A stretch of DNA of 64,000 nucleotides from Piliocolobus tephrosceles (GCF_002776525.5 NC_045447.1:25518909-25582908); one strand, 5' to 3'. Counted from the stretch's first letter, positions 24,519 through 37,125 are shown. The notes: generated by a model not told the origin, from the sequence alone. Numbers and translations are program-made.

Positions 24519-25165
24519 AGCCCTCTCTATCCATGGGTTCTACATCCATGGATTCCACCAACAGAGGATGAAAAATATTTGAAAAAATATTTTAGGCTGG
24601 TCACAGTGGCTCCCATCCGTAAACCAGCATTCTGGGAGGCCAAGGCAGGGGGATTATTTGCGCTCAGGAGTTCTAGACAAGCCTGGGAAACACAGTGACA
24701 CCCAGTCTCTACAAAAGTTAAAAAAAAAAAAATTAGTTGGGTGTGGTGGTGTGCGCTTGTAGTCCCAGCTACGTGGGAGGCTGAGGTGGGAGGATTGCTG
24801 AAGCCCAGGAGCTTGAGGCTACAGTGAGCAATGATTGTGCCACTGCACTCCAGCCTGGGTGACAGAGCAGACATTGTCTCAAAAAAAAAAAAAAAAAAAA
24901 AAATCATCTGAACTAAATATGTACAGATACCTTTTCCTGCCATTATTCCCTAAACAATACAGTTCAGCAACTATTTACATAGCACTTACATTGTATTAGG
25001 TATTATAAGTAATCTAAAGATGATTTAAAGTACATGGAAGGATGTGTATAGGTTATATGTAAATACTACCCCATTTTGTATCAAGGACTTGAACATCTTT
25101 GGACTTTGGTACCTGTGGGGTCCTGGAACAAATCCCTGGTGGATACTGAGGGACAGCTGTAATTA
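24519..25165. mobile_element. MER2/Tigger-type DNA transposon, split by an Alu
   Basis: The left end has ctatccatgggttctacatc and aatatttgaaaaaat. The right end has ggggtcctggaacaaatccc and gtggatactgagggacagct. These are the two ends of MER2-like elements as I remember them. The Alu at 24595-24903 sits between them. Confidence 0.75.
24595..24903 (+). repeat. Alu, old (AluJ-like)
   Basis: Starts ggctggtcacagtggctccc, with many changes, and ends in a 23-bp A-run. It lies inside the MER2-type element. Confidence 0.9.
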
Positions 25166-25992
25166 CAACTTGTGAAAATGTCATCAAGGTCATAAAGGGA
25201 GAGGTCGTACTTGAGGTGATCAGAAAAGGCCTCTTATACAGGCCTTTTATACAGGCCAATACACAAGCTAAGCTAAGGCATGAACGGTAAGAAGGGGCCA
25301 GCAAAAACAATGTTTGGGAGAAGCTGTTCCAGAAACAGCGAATGCAGGTCTTGAGCTGGGGTGGACTATCGCATCAGATGATAGCATCTAGGGACTTCTT
25401 CTACTCTGCATCCGACCCAACCCTTAGGAATGCCACCCTTCAGAGTGGGGGCACATCCCACACTGAGTGCCAGCCATTCCTCTCAGGCCCAAAAGTGCTC
25501 AGAAGTTGATCTTCCTAAAAGCATCTGGGGAAAGAGGAAAGAAAGCCCTGCCCGCTGGTTTCAGGGAACTGGGTGGTGCGCTGAGGCACTCCTGGAGCTT
25601 CCACTTAACAGCTTCCCTCCGCTGCCCAGAACCCTCTAGCCCATGGCAGGGGAAGGATGTGGCCAGCAGAAGACCCCAAGATTTCCCAGGAAGAAGCCGG
25701 GTGAGGCAGATGCTGACCAGAAGGCCCTCTGCTCCCCGTCTCCAGTGTTCCCATGTAAAGGTTGGGGGTGAGGCAGGAACTGTGGTCCCTTCCAGCTTGG
25801 AAAGGCCATCACTCCATGAACCTGGCCCTGGCCCGAGACTCCTAGTCCTGCTTCTACCCAGCTGGGTGGGCTTTAGCCCATTCCTTAATCTCTCTGAGCC
25901 TCCATGTCCTCTTCTCTTTCTGTTCTGAAGCAGGAATCCTGCCTTAGTAATAATTCCTTTTGTCTAACTATCAATTTTAAAAAGAACTTTCC

Positions 25993-26288
25993 AGCTGGGT
26001 GCGGTGGCTCATGCCTGCAATCCCAGCACTCTTGAGAGGCCGAGGCAGGCCGATCATCTGAGGTCAGGAGTTTGACCAGTCTGGCCAATATGATGAAACC
26101 CTGTCTCTACTAAAAATACAAACATTAGCCAGGCATGGTGGTGGGCACCTGTAATCCCAGCTACTCGGGAGGCTGGGGCAGGAGAATCGCTTGAACCCAG
26201 GAGGCAGAGGTTGCAGTGAGCTGAGATCGCACCATTGTACTCCGGCCTGGGTGACAGAGTGAGACTCTGTCTCAAAAAAAAGAAAAAG
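25993..26288 (+). repeat. Alu, full length
   Basis: Starts agctgggtgcggtggctcat and ends in an A-rich tail. The flanks aaagaactttccag and aaagaactttcccag are target-site duplications. Confidence 0.93.
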
Positions 26289-26299
26289 AACTTTCCCAG

Positions 26300-26460
26300 C
26301 CATGATCTCATGTTGATCTTGGCAATGCAGTGAAAGGCAGGGATGGTATGGATTGTTGTCCCCATTTTATGGAAGGGAATGGCCAAGGTTCAGAGCAGCT
26401 AAGGACCTCCCTGAGTCTCATTACCAATGAGGAGCAGAGCTGCAGCTCAAAGCCTTGGAG
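26300..26460 (-). repeat. MIR SINE fragment
   Basis: ttgtccccattttatggaag and atgaggagcagagctgcagc are MIR phrases in reverse. Confidence 0.7.
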
Positions 26461-27619
26461 AACCACATGCTGGGATCTCATCTCCAACACCTGGGGAGGT
26501 CTCATCACCTGGTCAGGCTGCCACATCTGTGGCTGGCAGGAATGTTCCCCCTTGCAGACTAGACCAAGAGGCAACAAGAATGCAAAGCCTCCAGGAGAAA
26601 TTCTGTAGGTAGCTGGGTGTCAGAGCAGCTGCAGAGTTCGCTTGCAGCTTTTTGTATAACTGTCCACTGCTCTAAGCTCCAGGATTGGGTCCCCCTCCCT
26701 ACAAAAGTATGAAAAAGTTCCCCCCATGCTGGGAGAGCCTCTCACAGTGAGAGCCACCTACCCTCAATACAGAGGCAGCTCCCTCAAATCCCATGCCCTG
26801 CACAGTGCTAAGACACTTACCAGTGATACCTTGACACTTCTTCCAACAACTTTGCAAGGTAACAGCCGTGATTATGCCCGTTTTACTGACACCACAAGAA
26901 CCACCCTCCGCTGCCCTGCACCATGGGAATCTCCTTCGGAAAGCCATATTTCTTCACCTGAGATAGTGACCATATTGCCTGTCTCAACAGCAGAGTGTAG
27001 GGCTGGGTCTCTGGCTCTCAGAGCTTGAAGCTCTAATACTAGAGGACCCAGAAGGCTTCCAAGGCAGGGGGCAGAGCTGGCTGGCTTAGACGGGCAAACA
27101 TTTTTGGAAGACCTAAGCTTTGGTCTCTCTCTCTTGGCCAGGCCAAGAGAGACAGCACTAAGCCAGCACCCTCCAGGGAGGCTGAATTCCCATCTGCCTA
27201 AATCTGTCTAATTGGGGACACTCATTACCTTCCTGGCTTCCCTCACAAGTAACCCATCTCTTTTAATGCAGGGTGTGATCCAACTCATTGGTCTCAACAC
27301 TGATGCCCACTGTGCCCTCAATACCAGGCTCTGGGGTCAAGGCCATAAGCCGCCCTGAAGGCCTCTTCATGTAACTCACTCAGACAGTGCCTCCTGACTA
27401 TGGGGTGGTCAGCCAAGCACAGACCTTTCAGATCCACTGGCCCTGGCCCAGCAGCACTGGGCACAGACCTGTGTATTTAAACACGGGCATCCTGAAATTC
27501 AACCAGACACCCACCTCCTCTTGGCCTCTTTAAAATCCCCTCTTGCCTTACCTCCTTGCTCCTGAATTAACTGTATCTTTGTAAAAACCAAAACCTCTTC
27601 AGCCATAAATTAAGTTGGT

Positions 27620-27765
27620 TCATTTGCTTTGATAAAAATTCTGTCATTTAATTCAGTTCTCCTAATGACCCTATAACATAGGTAAGAAGGAAAGCAGCTG
27701 CTACCATTTTTCACATGAGAAAACTAAGGCTCAAAGAGGTTATGTCACTGGCCCCAGGAGGTCTC
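27620..27765 (-). repeat. MIR SINE fragment
   Basis: acatgagaaaactaaggctc and aaagaggttatgtcactggc are MIR phrases in reverse. Confidence 0.65.
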
Positions 27766-27964
27766 GGGAGAGGAGAGATTCACTGTTTGTCTTCTGCCTC
27801 CTCCAGAGCCTGTGATCTTACCATATTTGTATAACTGTATATGCACATTACAAAGAATATGAGCTATTCCTCTTAGCTTTCTTTTTAAAAGACCAATAAA
27901 TCATTTGTGATTTCTCTAATGGAGAGTAAATGAATATGAAAAGTGCTTCCCCTTACTTTGAAAC

Positions 27965-28195
27965 TGACAATAACAGTAGCTACCATTTATTGAGCCCTCA
28001 TTGTGTGCCAGGCTCTGTGCTAAGTGCTTTGGATGCAAGTCTTACTGAATCTTATTTAATCATTACCACAACCCTGCAGGGTAGGCCTCATCAGCCCCAT
28101 TTCAGAGATGAGTTTGTAACTTGCCCCAGATCACTCAGAAAATGGAAGAGCCAAGATTCAAATCTAGGTCTTCCTAACTCCAAAACTCTTAAATT
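27965..28195 (-). repeat. MIR SINE
   Basis: Near full length: ccatttattgagccctcatt, ccaggctctgtgctaagtgc and ttcaaatctaggtcttccta. Confidence 0.9.
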
Positions 28196-30254
28196 CATGG
28201 AGCCAACATCAGATTCTAGGTTAGAGAATAGTCCCCAACCAATGTGCCCATGGACCCAACTGACTTCAGAGCCCCCTGTGTTCTGAAGCCAATTGTGGGC
28301 TGCATCTGTCCAGTGGATTTGCAGGAACTGAGAAACACACTTGTCCGGGCAATAGAGACCCAGAGCCCAGGACTACTTTAGGATAACACCACCCAGGACC
28401 TTGCAGCTAGAGAACAATCAGAGCTGCCACCACCCAGGCAATTGGGCCTTTCTCAATGCAGAGTCAAAAAATGTCTCCAAATCCTGATTCTCTTTTGCTT
28501 CTCTGGGTGCCACCTGCATGTCAGGCAATGAAGAGAAATCACTTTTCAGAAGTTCCAACTAAGATCTGAGTTTCAGGCTCTTGATAGGATCCAAAACCAC
28601 CCATGTTAAGAGTGGCCCAGGCTACAGAGCAAACAGGCATCTTGTCTTTCCTGAATTACAGATGTGCTTCTCCTAAATAGCAACCCACCAAGAGAAGGGA
28701 GAGGCTTCTAGCTGCCTGTAAGCTCAATCCCACAGCCCCTGGGGATCAGATCACCTGGCACTTTACTGAAACAAAAAGCCCCAAATCAATATCCCTTCAC
28801 AATCTCTGGAAGCTGGGAGATCACAGATCCCAGGAAACAATACAGCAGAAGTCCTTTTCTCTGGGAATAACTAACCCAACCTGGCAGGAAGCTCTATTGG
28901 CATTAAAAAACCTGGAGCCTCCTTTCAGGGACTGCCCCAGAGAATGAGAACCCAGTGTGGTGAGGCTGGAGGAGGAGCCTAGCCTGGTCATGGCTTCTCC
29001 TCTCTGCTTGCTTGGCTCTGTGGAACTAAACACCCTCCAGCACTGAAGTGATTCCACCAGCCACTTCCTGTACCCCAAGGGGAATGTGGCTGACACAGGG
29101 GAGGACATCCAATGCCCTCTTGGTCCTCAGGTCTGCATTTCAGGCAGCCCAGTTCCCCAGCTGAGCCGCAGCAATGTCCACTGCCTCTTTGGAACTCTCT
29201 GCCCTCCGCTAAAGCTAACTTCTCATCAACTGTCTTCTCCTCCAGGGGGCTGTTCAAAGACTCTCTCTTGGCCTTGCACTTCTTAGCTAGAAACTGAAGG
29301 AATGGTTTTCAATCACAAACTGTGTACAATTCCTTCTCAAAAGGGTGTGTTCCTCTTGGCCAGCCAATACAGACCATGTCCCACCTCCCATAAAATAGGT
29401 TCCCTGGACTGTTGCATGAGACAAACAAGCGAAGGCAGAGGGCAGGAATGTGTCTAATATCTCCTTGCTTGGAACAGACACTGCCCTGCGGTGAACAGAA
29501 AATTCACTGAAAATTGAAAAGTATTTGTATAGCTCAGTGGCTGTCAATTTTTTCATCTTCAAGGATCTCTTGAGTGAAACCTCAGCTTGAATGATATTTT
29601 ATCTACCAAGCCATATCAAGTAATAAGTTACTTGCCAGATGTTGCTCAGCAAAGGCACAGCACTGCCTATCTAAGCTGCTGATCAGACTGAGATAACCAG
29701 GAATCTCAACTACACTGAGTGGGTATCATTCCAGACTGAAACCCAGACACTTGATGTTTGCTTTAGCCTGTATTATCTGGCCCAGGTAAAGGTACAAATA
29801 CCTTCAGACCTTCTGAAACACTGACAAGACCCTGTATGAGGGGTCGTGGGTGGTACTTCCTGGGAAACGTGGAAGCAAGAGGCAGGTGCAAGAATCAGGG
29901 TGATCTCTAGAGGAAGGGCTATTAACCAGTAAACAGGGTGATGCACAGCTGCCCAGCCACACCCCCACTGAGATTCCTGCAGTTCAGGAGGTCCTGCACA
30001 GAAAATCTCAAGGGTCTGTTCTAAGCACTTTCCTTTCCACTGCTCTTTAACACAGAGGTGAGAGAGGCATGGGGCAGGAATGGCTAGTCCCATTCTACCT
30101 AGCAAAAAAACTGCTCCTCTGGCCTTGCCCAGGACTTTGGCCTGAGTGGGTGTGGAGGCTGCCATTAGAACACTGGTCTAGATCCCAGCCCAGTGTCTCC
30201 CCTCAAGCACCAGGTCGAAGATCTCTCTCCTCAAATCCAGAGGAAAGGACTCAC

Positions 30255-30298
30255 CTCTGCTAGATAGAGCACGCAGAATTTCAGGTCTTCTGAAGAAC
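30255..30298 (-). CDS. RGS3: RGS3 small coding exon (44 nt): PH-like strand
   Basis: Two bases complete a Gly codon, then 14 codons (residues 344-357) read SSEDLKFCVLYLAE, ending in phase 0. The acceptor is ccctccaag/gtt and the donor is gcagag/GTGAGT. LKFCVLYL is a strong beta strand in the position of strand beta5/6 of a PH fold. The exon was missed as a long open frame because of its size. Its identity rests on frame continuity with both neighbours and on the remembered protein. Confidence 0.93.
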
Positions 30299-30654
30299 CT
30301 TGGAGGGAACAAAAAGTAAGATTTGCATTAGAACCGGCTACAGAGCCTCAGTAGTTTGCTCCAGCACAGTCAGCTGTCTTGCTCAGAAGGCTGTGTGTGG
30401 CACTTCCTGGGAAAAGACAGAGGCAGGCATGGGAGGCAGGGAAGTCTCTGGAGGAAAACTGGCTAAGGAACTAACCAGGGTAATGTACAGCTCTAAGGCA
30501 TTTGCCTGCGGGTCAGCCTGGCCCAAGGAATGCTGAAACCTCCTCCCTAGGAGAGGTAGCCAGGAGCACCCTCTGGGCCTGAGGTAGAGGGAGGGAGCCC
30601 TCATCCATCCCAGGAGGCCTCCTCCCTTCCATGATTTCTGCAGTGAGAGACCTG

Positions 30655-30900
30655 GAGGCAGCACACATCTGGATTTTCCTTTAAATGCTCCAACTGCCTT
30701 TGCCATTTTGAAATTCAATAGGGAGGCTTGTTTTCCACCAAGGAATGGTGGGCTGTGCAGTCATAGACTGGGTGGAGCACAGAGATGGCTTCCAGGCCCA
30801 GGCTTCACCTCTCTGTGTGTTTTCTAGAGACTTCTAACCCCTGGTCCAGGATCCCAGTCGCAACCATTCACTAGCTCTTCTCTACCTGGGAGGCATCTGG
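30655..30900. repeat. Diverged direct repeat, copy 1
   Basis: ggcagcacacatctggattt and gccattttgaaattcaatag recur at 32633-32890 in the same direction, followed by further weak matches (gactgggtgga / ggctgggtgga). The family is unknown to me. Confidence 0.75.
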
Positions 30901-31344
30901 GAGGACTGTCAGCAACTCCCTCCTCCAGCAGAGGAGCTAAGGTCCAGTGTCAACCCCGAGGAAAGGTGATTGCTCAGAGCGCTTCAGAAGCAGGAGGACC
31001 AGGAGATAACACTCAGATTCTGGGAAAAGCTTCCTGAAGGAGGGTCCTGTTGAGTTTGGACTCAAGGTGAGAAGAAAGGACATTCCAAGAGAAGCACAAA
31101 TTGTGTTCAAGGAAGAGCAAGTGCAGAGAAGCAGACTGTTCCCTTCCTCCAGGACACCAGCCCTGCCCACTGCAGTCACTCTTCAGGGCCTGGCAGCACT
31201 CCCGCTTAGGGCACTTGTCTGGGCATGGGCCCGGGATGGTTCTCCCTGTGACCGTGCAATGGGCCTCATTGGGCAAACTGTCATTGTTGAGGGAAGCAAC
31301 CACAAGCACGTAAAACAGTAAATGCTTAAAGGGATAGGACCTTG

Positions 31345-31545
31345 GCGCACCACAGTGCTCCATGCCAACCACTGTTCCCTATGCTTCCCATGGATATGCT
31401 TGACCCTCACAACAACCCCTGGAAGGCAGGGCTCTTTTCACTCAAGACTCTTGAGAAAATTGAGGCACAGATGAATTGAGTAACTTGCCCAGGAGTAAGA
31501 GAGAGAATCAAGATTTAGACCCAGGTAGGCTGGATCCAGTGCCCA
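31345..31545 (-). repeat. MIR SINE
   Basis: tgaccctcacaacaacccct, gaggcacagatgaattgagt and atttagacccaggtaggctg follow reversed MIR order. Confidence 0.8.
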
Positions 31546-32632
31546 CACTCCCACCACTACACACCCCACCTCAAATGCCCACCACATAGGCCCTATCCAG
31601 CTCCTCTGTCCTCTCAAGGCACCAGACCAGTGCTGAGCTCAAGGTAGAACCCTTAACACATACTTGAAGTAAAGAAATTATCAAAGACACCAAAATTAGT
31701 TGCAAAGAGAAGACAGCAAGATAAAAATAGAGACTGTGGGTCAAGTCAATTCCTAAGAAAAGCAGTGAATAAGGGCCCTGGTGTGGGTGAAGTCCAGGGT
31801 CCCTTGAAGCAAGGTATATGGGCAGTTCTGAGACAAAGCTATCCCTAGGGTCAGGGGCTGCCAGCCAGAGCCAGATTAAAAAATCTCCCATAAGTAAATG
31901 AGGGTTCACTTCAGACTTAGGGAGAATAAGTCTTTCTACTTCTTCCCACCTAGTGATGGGCTGGGGAGGGAGGGTGTCTTGCCTAAGAAGTCCATCATGT
32001 TTAAGAAAACTGTAATTTCAAAGCTTCTGCTGGTTCCTTGTGTTGCTGAGGGTAGAGACAAGAGGAGGTGGTTTCTTTTGTTTAAGAGAACACACTGGGA
32101 CATTTCTTTGGCTTTCCAGAAGCAGATTCTAGTGCCAAGTAAGAGTCAAAAAGATCTATGTAAGAAAATAACAGAAATTTGGGTGTTAGAAGCTGGCAGC
32201 GAGAAAAGAGAAGGTTCTAGAAGGAAGAGGAAAGCCCAGGAGATGAGAGCTTCAGGGAAACAGGAGGCTGAGGTTAGGGGAACACTCCCTGAGACATATT
32301 CCCTATGGCAGGGAATGGTGGATGGATTGCCTTGACAACTTTTCTGTACTGTGACACTCTTGCCTCCTTCCCCAACCTCCCTGCATTACTGCAAACTTTC
32401 CCTGAAATCTGTTCCACGTCACAGCCTTGTGCTGGCAGCACTTTGAGAGGAGGATGGAATGGGGGCAGCACTCAGCATGGTTCAGAGCCTCATAAAAGAA
32501 AAACAAACTGAAGAAGCCAAGGGTGCCAGAGAGGAGCTGCAGCTGTAGAAAAGCAGGCTGCAAGGGGCTGACCCAGAAGAGAAATTCTGCCCCTCCTAGA
32601 ACATTAGAACTGGGGGCTAGGAGGGAGGAGAA

Positions 32633-32890
32633 GGGCAGCACACATCTGGGTTTTCCATTAAACATTCCAACTGCCTTGGCCATTTTGAAATTCAACAATT
32701 AGCCATTGGGTTCCAGTGTGGGCCTCGCTTCCCTCAAGGAATACATGGACCATACAGGAGGGATCCCCAGTCACGGGCTGGGTGGACCCCAGAGATAGCT
32801 TCCTGGCTCAGGTCTGACCCCTCCACCACTTTCCCAGAGCCCTCTCTCACCTGGTCTGCGATCCAAAACTCAACAATTAAGCAAACCTCC
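32633..32890. repeat. Diverged direct repeat, copy 2
   Basis: ggcagcacacatctgggttt and gccattttgaaattcaacaa match copy 1 at 30655-30900. The best-kept 66 bp are about 85 percent identical by eye. Confidence 0.75.
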
Positions 32891-33030
32891 TTCACTGTCT
32901 GAGGCAAGCAGGGTGGGTATTGCCCCCATTCTCCAGATATAGAGACTGAGGCCCACGGAGGGAGAACAACATGAATAGGACATACAGTGAGTAAGTGGCA
33001 AAGCCGAGCTTTGAACCGAGGATTGCCTGC
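32890..33030 (-). repeat. MIR SINE fragment
   Basis: ccccattctccagatataga and cgagctttgaaccgaggatt are reversed MIR phrases. Confidence 0.65.
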
Positions 33031-35964
33031 ATTGTCACACTTCTACCCCTCCATGGGTTACTCATCTACATTCCACCAGGCTATGAGCCCCAGAAGTGGC
33101 AATGTGTCCCTTCCACTGCTACCACCCCAGCACTGCTATCACTGATGTGGGCTCTGAGGACGTGCTCAGAAAATGGGGACTAGCCAAGAGTTAACTCCAA
33201 ACATCGCAGAAGCTGAGACCAATGCAACTGACTTTCTGCAACTGCCTACCTGGCTCCAAGGTGAATGGAGAGCCCAAGAAGCAGCAGAACATTTCCAGGC
33301 CACTTCTGAGACACCAGAGCAGGCCAGAAAGACACACTATGGGCGTGACGCTGGCCGCCTGGGAGGCAGCAACACAAAGAGTAGCAAAGCCAGCAGGCGG
33401 CAGAGGCAGGAAGAGACCACAATGCGCCCCGGCTGACCGGAGATGTCCCAATTGTTAGCGCCAGCTCTCCGCCTGTTCCCATTACACTGCCATTCGGCCC
33501 TGCTGAAGCCTGGGGGAGGCTGGGCAGGACGGGGCCGACAAGATTTAAGTGACTACCACCCAGGAGCCCTGGGGGAGAGGTGCACCCCCAGCTCCCCAAC
33601 TGAGGCAACACTTCTGCTCTTTTAGTCATTCATTCACACAACAAACATTGATTAGGCACACTCAGTGTCCCACGCCCCAGGCTAGGCCCTGGGAGTATGC
33701 TTGGCCAATGGAGCTAAGGACTCTTCAGACAAGTTACACAGGCAGACCTTGGTCCCTAGTGTGGGGCTGCTTCTCCCCGGCCAGGGAGCAGCCCTTGCCA
33801 GCCCCAGCCAACCAGAAAGGTTGGGTGCATTCCTTGTTTGCCATCTTCTTTGCCCCAAATTGAATTCTGCATACATGGTGATTTGAAAGAGACAAATAAG
33901 AAACCTAGGAGTCATGAGCAATATTAATCAGAGACCATTCTGCCAACAGAGGCTCCAGCTGAAGTCCCAAATGCATCCCTTAAAAGCCTCAGGCCCTTGC
34001 TGCTGCAGCGGGTCTCTTGAGGCACAGGGGAGGCAGGCAGGAAATTGGACGCCAGGACTCAGAACATTGGGTCCTGTGGCTCCAATTTGGACTGCAGGAG
34101 AAAGGGTCACTAAACTTCCATGAGCCTCTGGACCCACAAGCCTATCTCAGGGGAGTGGGGGCAGCTGGGGGAAGGCAAGGGCTCCATCAGTACCTGGAAA
34201 GAAATCTAAGCGTTGGATTGTGCACCTATAAACGGAGCCATTTCCATCTTCTCAGCAGCTCTCAGGCTCCCTGGAGTTCGGCCCCAAACTGTCTATCCAA
34301 AAAATCCAGGGCAGGCAAACACATGCACGCACACACAGGCCCCTCTCCCACGCCAACCCAAGGGGCTCTTCTGGCCATGGTGGTCTCTCCTGAGAAGTGC
34401 TGCCTTGGCCATCCTCAGCCCTCGTGCAGCTCGCACTCCATCTGCAGGGAGAGGAAGCCACAGTGCCAGGCTTGCACAAGGCTGTGGCTCAAACATAGCT
34501 CAGCACCTGGAGAGACTCTCTGTGACACCCCAAGTCCCCACACCACCTGCCTTGACCAACACCCAGTGGAGGATGGAGCACACCCCACCCCCAGCTTCAA
34601 GTCTTGGGCCTGGGGCCTCCAGAAGGGGAGATCCCAACCCATTCCCCATCCAGCCCCCAGAGGGGTAGAGGTAGGATAGTATAGGCATGGTCCAGCTGCT
34701 CACAGCAAGCTCTGGGGTTCTGTGTGGGGGTGTCAGAGCTGGGAGGGACACAAAGCGCTGGCCCCACCCTTAGTTCTCAGTCAGAGAAACTGAAGCCTGG
34801 CAAAGGGAAAGGGCCAGCTGAAGCCACACAGCACAGCACAGCAGCACCACACCCAGACCCCAGACTCCCAGTCACTGCCCTCGGCTCCTCTACTGCCTTC
34901 TTCCCACAACCTCCACATCCACCCAAATTACAGCCAATGCGAGCCTTCTCTTCCCTCCCTCCTTCTCGCAGGAAGCTGAGCAAACCAGGGTCCTGGGTTA
35001 TGGCCTCAGCCTTGTAACGTGCACAACAGAGTGACGGTACCACTTATACCAACCAGGGCATATTACTGAGCCCTGCCCCATCCAGTGCTCCTCCCTCAAA
35101 TGTGACAGGGTCCTAGACTGTCTGGGCTGGGGGCAGGGAGGGGGAAGCAGAGAAGAAAGGACTCAGTGTGAGTGCATGTGTGAATATGCACACTGCAGCC
35201 AGGCTGGAGCGACAGGGAGAATGGGCATCTGGGAAGCTGGGTGTGATGGAGCCAGAGAGGGGATGGGTATGGAGAGGATGGCAGGGAAGCTCAGGAACAG
35301 AGGCCACTGGAGCTCCCACCTGCTTGCCTCCAGCAGGCATGGGGAACTCTGGGAATGCCAGTGCTGGAACTGGGTTGCTCAGGCAGCTCATTCCCACTGT
35401 CCCGTGGTCAGGCTGAGCCCGCCTGGAGGGAGGAGCTGACCCAGTGAGGTGACTTGCTTTTCCCTTCCATGGGCAGGGGAAAGGCCAGAGCCCGCGATGG
35501 AGAAGTTGTCAGTGGCTTCCTGTGGGGAAGTGAGAGTGGAGGTTCTCACACTGAATGGGTTTCCGAGGAGGAGGAATACTCAGGCACTGAGCACACAGCA
35601 CAGTTTGCAAACAGCCAGGAAGCTTTCCCGGAGCAAACCCCGCCAAAACAGAATTCTTTCACTGGGTAATATTTTCCTCTCTGCCCCGTCACTCATCCTC
35701 AAACAGGTCTGTTGTTTTCATGATCTGGGAGAGGAAACCGAGCCCCTCTCAGCGGAGACCTCAGGCGCCAAACCAAACCACCGACAGATACTCCCAGCTG
35801 GCTTCCCCTCCCACGAGTGGAGGGCATGGTGGAAAGTTTGGGTTAGAAATTCCCTCCACGCTCCCACATGCGCCTGAGGCCCAGCAGCTTGGGCTCTGCA
35901 GGGCCATGTAGCTGGGTAGGGCCAAGCTGCGGTCTGTGTCCACAGATCTGTAGGGTGAGTGGGT

Positions 35965-36190
35965 GGCAACAAGTATTTATTGGGCACCTGTTATGGGCCA
36001 GGCACTTTGCATTTATGACCTAGCTTAATCTTCACAGCAACCTTGTGAGTGACTATTTTTCTCCCTATTTACGCAGGAGGAAACAGGCTCAGAGAGGCTG
36101 AAGAAAGTGCCCACAGTCATCCCGGTATGGAGGGACAGCGCCAAGATTTGAACACAGGTCTGTCTGAATCCAAAGCTCCTCCTACCCCAC
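35965..36190 (-). repeat. MIR SINE
   Basis: Near full length: agtatttattgggcacctgt, aggaaacaggctcagagagg and gatttgaacacaggtctgtc. Confidence 0.9.
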
Positions 36191-36427
36191 TCCATAGCTT
36201 TCCTGGAAAGTCTCTAGAATAGAAACTTCCCTGAAAAGCTCAGGTATATCAGAAGGCTTACCAGCCTGGAAGAAATGCCAGTGTCTGAGACCTACCGGCC
36301 CATGGACAGAGCCCAGCAGCACACACTCCAGTGCCCTGTGGATGACTGGCAGCCAGGGCCCAGAGGGCTGCCCAGAGGGACTGGGGCAAGTTGAGAGGGG
36401 CTCCGGGCACCTAGAGCATCTGCTTAC

Positions 36428-36539
36428 CTTCCTGCAGCTTCACACTCTGGAGGTAGAGGGGGTTCCTCAGGACGTCGCAGCGGCCAGGCTCATCCTCCTT
36501 GGTGAAGAGCAGCAGGTCCGAATAGGCAAACAGTGTCAC
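36428..36539 (-). CDS. RGS3: RGS3 coding exon: PH-like fold, central strands
   Basis: The exon has 112 nt: 37 codons and one base (residues 306-343), phase 0 in and phase 1 out. The acceptor is tcaacccag/gtg and the donor is ggaag/GTAAGC. It reads VTLFAYSDLLLFTKED, then EPGRCDVLRNPLYLQSVKLQ. The VTLFAYSDLLLFTK strand is close to the LFLFTDLLLLTK-type motif of exchange-factor PH domains. An acidic loop and NPLYLQSVKLQE follow as the next strands. It continues the PH-like fold begun at 41892-41975. Confidence 0.95.
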
Positions 36540-36954
36540 CTGGGTTGACAGAGAGCAAACAGAACTGGCTACTTTGCTGTCCCCTGGAGGCTGGGAGCCA
36601 CAACCTCCCCGAGAAGGTGGGGAGCCACAGCCTCCCCAGGTAACACATCCTCATCATCTCACACAGAACCAGGAGCAGTGCTCAGTACAGCCTCAGCCAA
36701 GGGCAGACCTGACCTGCAGTCAAGATGGCCCCATCACCCTCCAGTTTCCTATACTTCTACTCCTCAAAGTAGGAAAAAGGCAAACAGAAGGGGGAAAGCG
36801 GCCCTCATGGCAGCTGGTCTCTGCAAGCCTCTTCACAGCCTGATCCCCTAGGCCTACCTCTCTGACCAAATGCTCCCGGAGTCTCCAGCCCAGCACCCGG
36901 GGCTTGGAGCCACCCTTAAGCTGTAGGATTTTCCATATTTGCTCTTATTCTGCT

Positions 36955-37125
36955 GTAAGTGTCTGGCTGAAAGAGCACTGGACTTGAGAGTCAGAAATCA
37001 GGGGACTCCTATCCCAGCTCTGCCACTAACTAGCCACAAAAAAATTGGCTTAAACTCCCTAACCCCTTCAGTTTTCTCAACAGTCCAAACAGGGAGAAGA
37101 GTCCCTGCCTGGCGTTCTTACAAGC
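36955..37125 (+). repeat. MIR SINE
   Basis: agagcactggacttgagagt, cagctctgccactaactagc and aacagtcc-type ends match MIR. Confidence 0.8.

Larger units (their letters stand above)
22689..30254 (-). other. RGS3 intron between exons 30255-30298 and 22566-22688
   Basis: This is a GT-AG intron of 7.6 kb. It holds three full Alus, a MER2-type DNA transposon split by one of them, several MIRs and a 28-bp poly(A) run at 23766-23793. The stretch 28240-29840 shows no repeat or gene that I recognise. A 100-bp block at 29848-29950 is repeated in diverged form at 30394-30491. Confidence 0.85.
30299..36427 (-). other. RGS3 intron, 6.1 kb
   Basis: There is no Alu or L1 in this intron. It holds three MIRs, L2-like traces near 33050-33180 and 33620-33680, and a diverged direct duplication (30655-30900 and 32633-32890). 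The longest open frame on the plus strand (34017-34679) has no similarity that I recognise and runs against the gene. The Alu-free state of 6 kb beside Alu-rich neighbours is notable but not proof of function. Confidence 0.8.

Noticed and set aside
24527..24943. 138-codon open frame on the minus strand
   Set aside because: Translated Alu with a poly-F run from the A-tail; not a gene.
34017..34679. Longest open frame in the window, 220 codons on the plus strand
   Set aside because: It lies in an RGS3 intron in the opposite direction, has no family pattern, and sits in GC-rich sequence where stops are rare. Three other frames over the same stretch are equally open.
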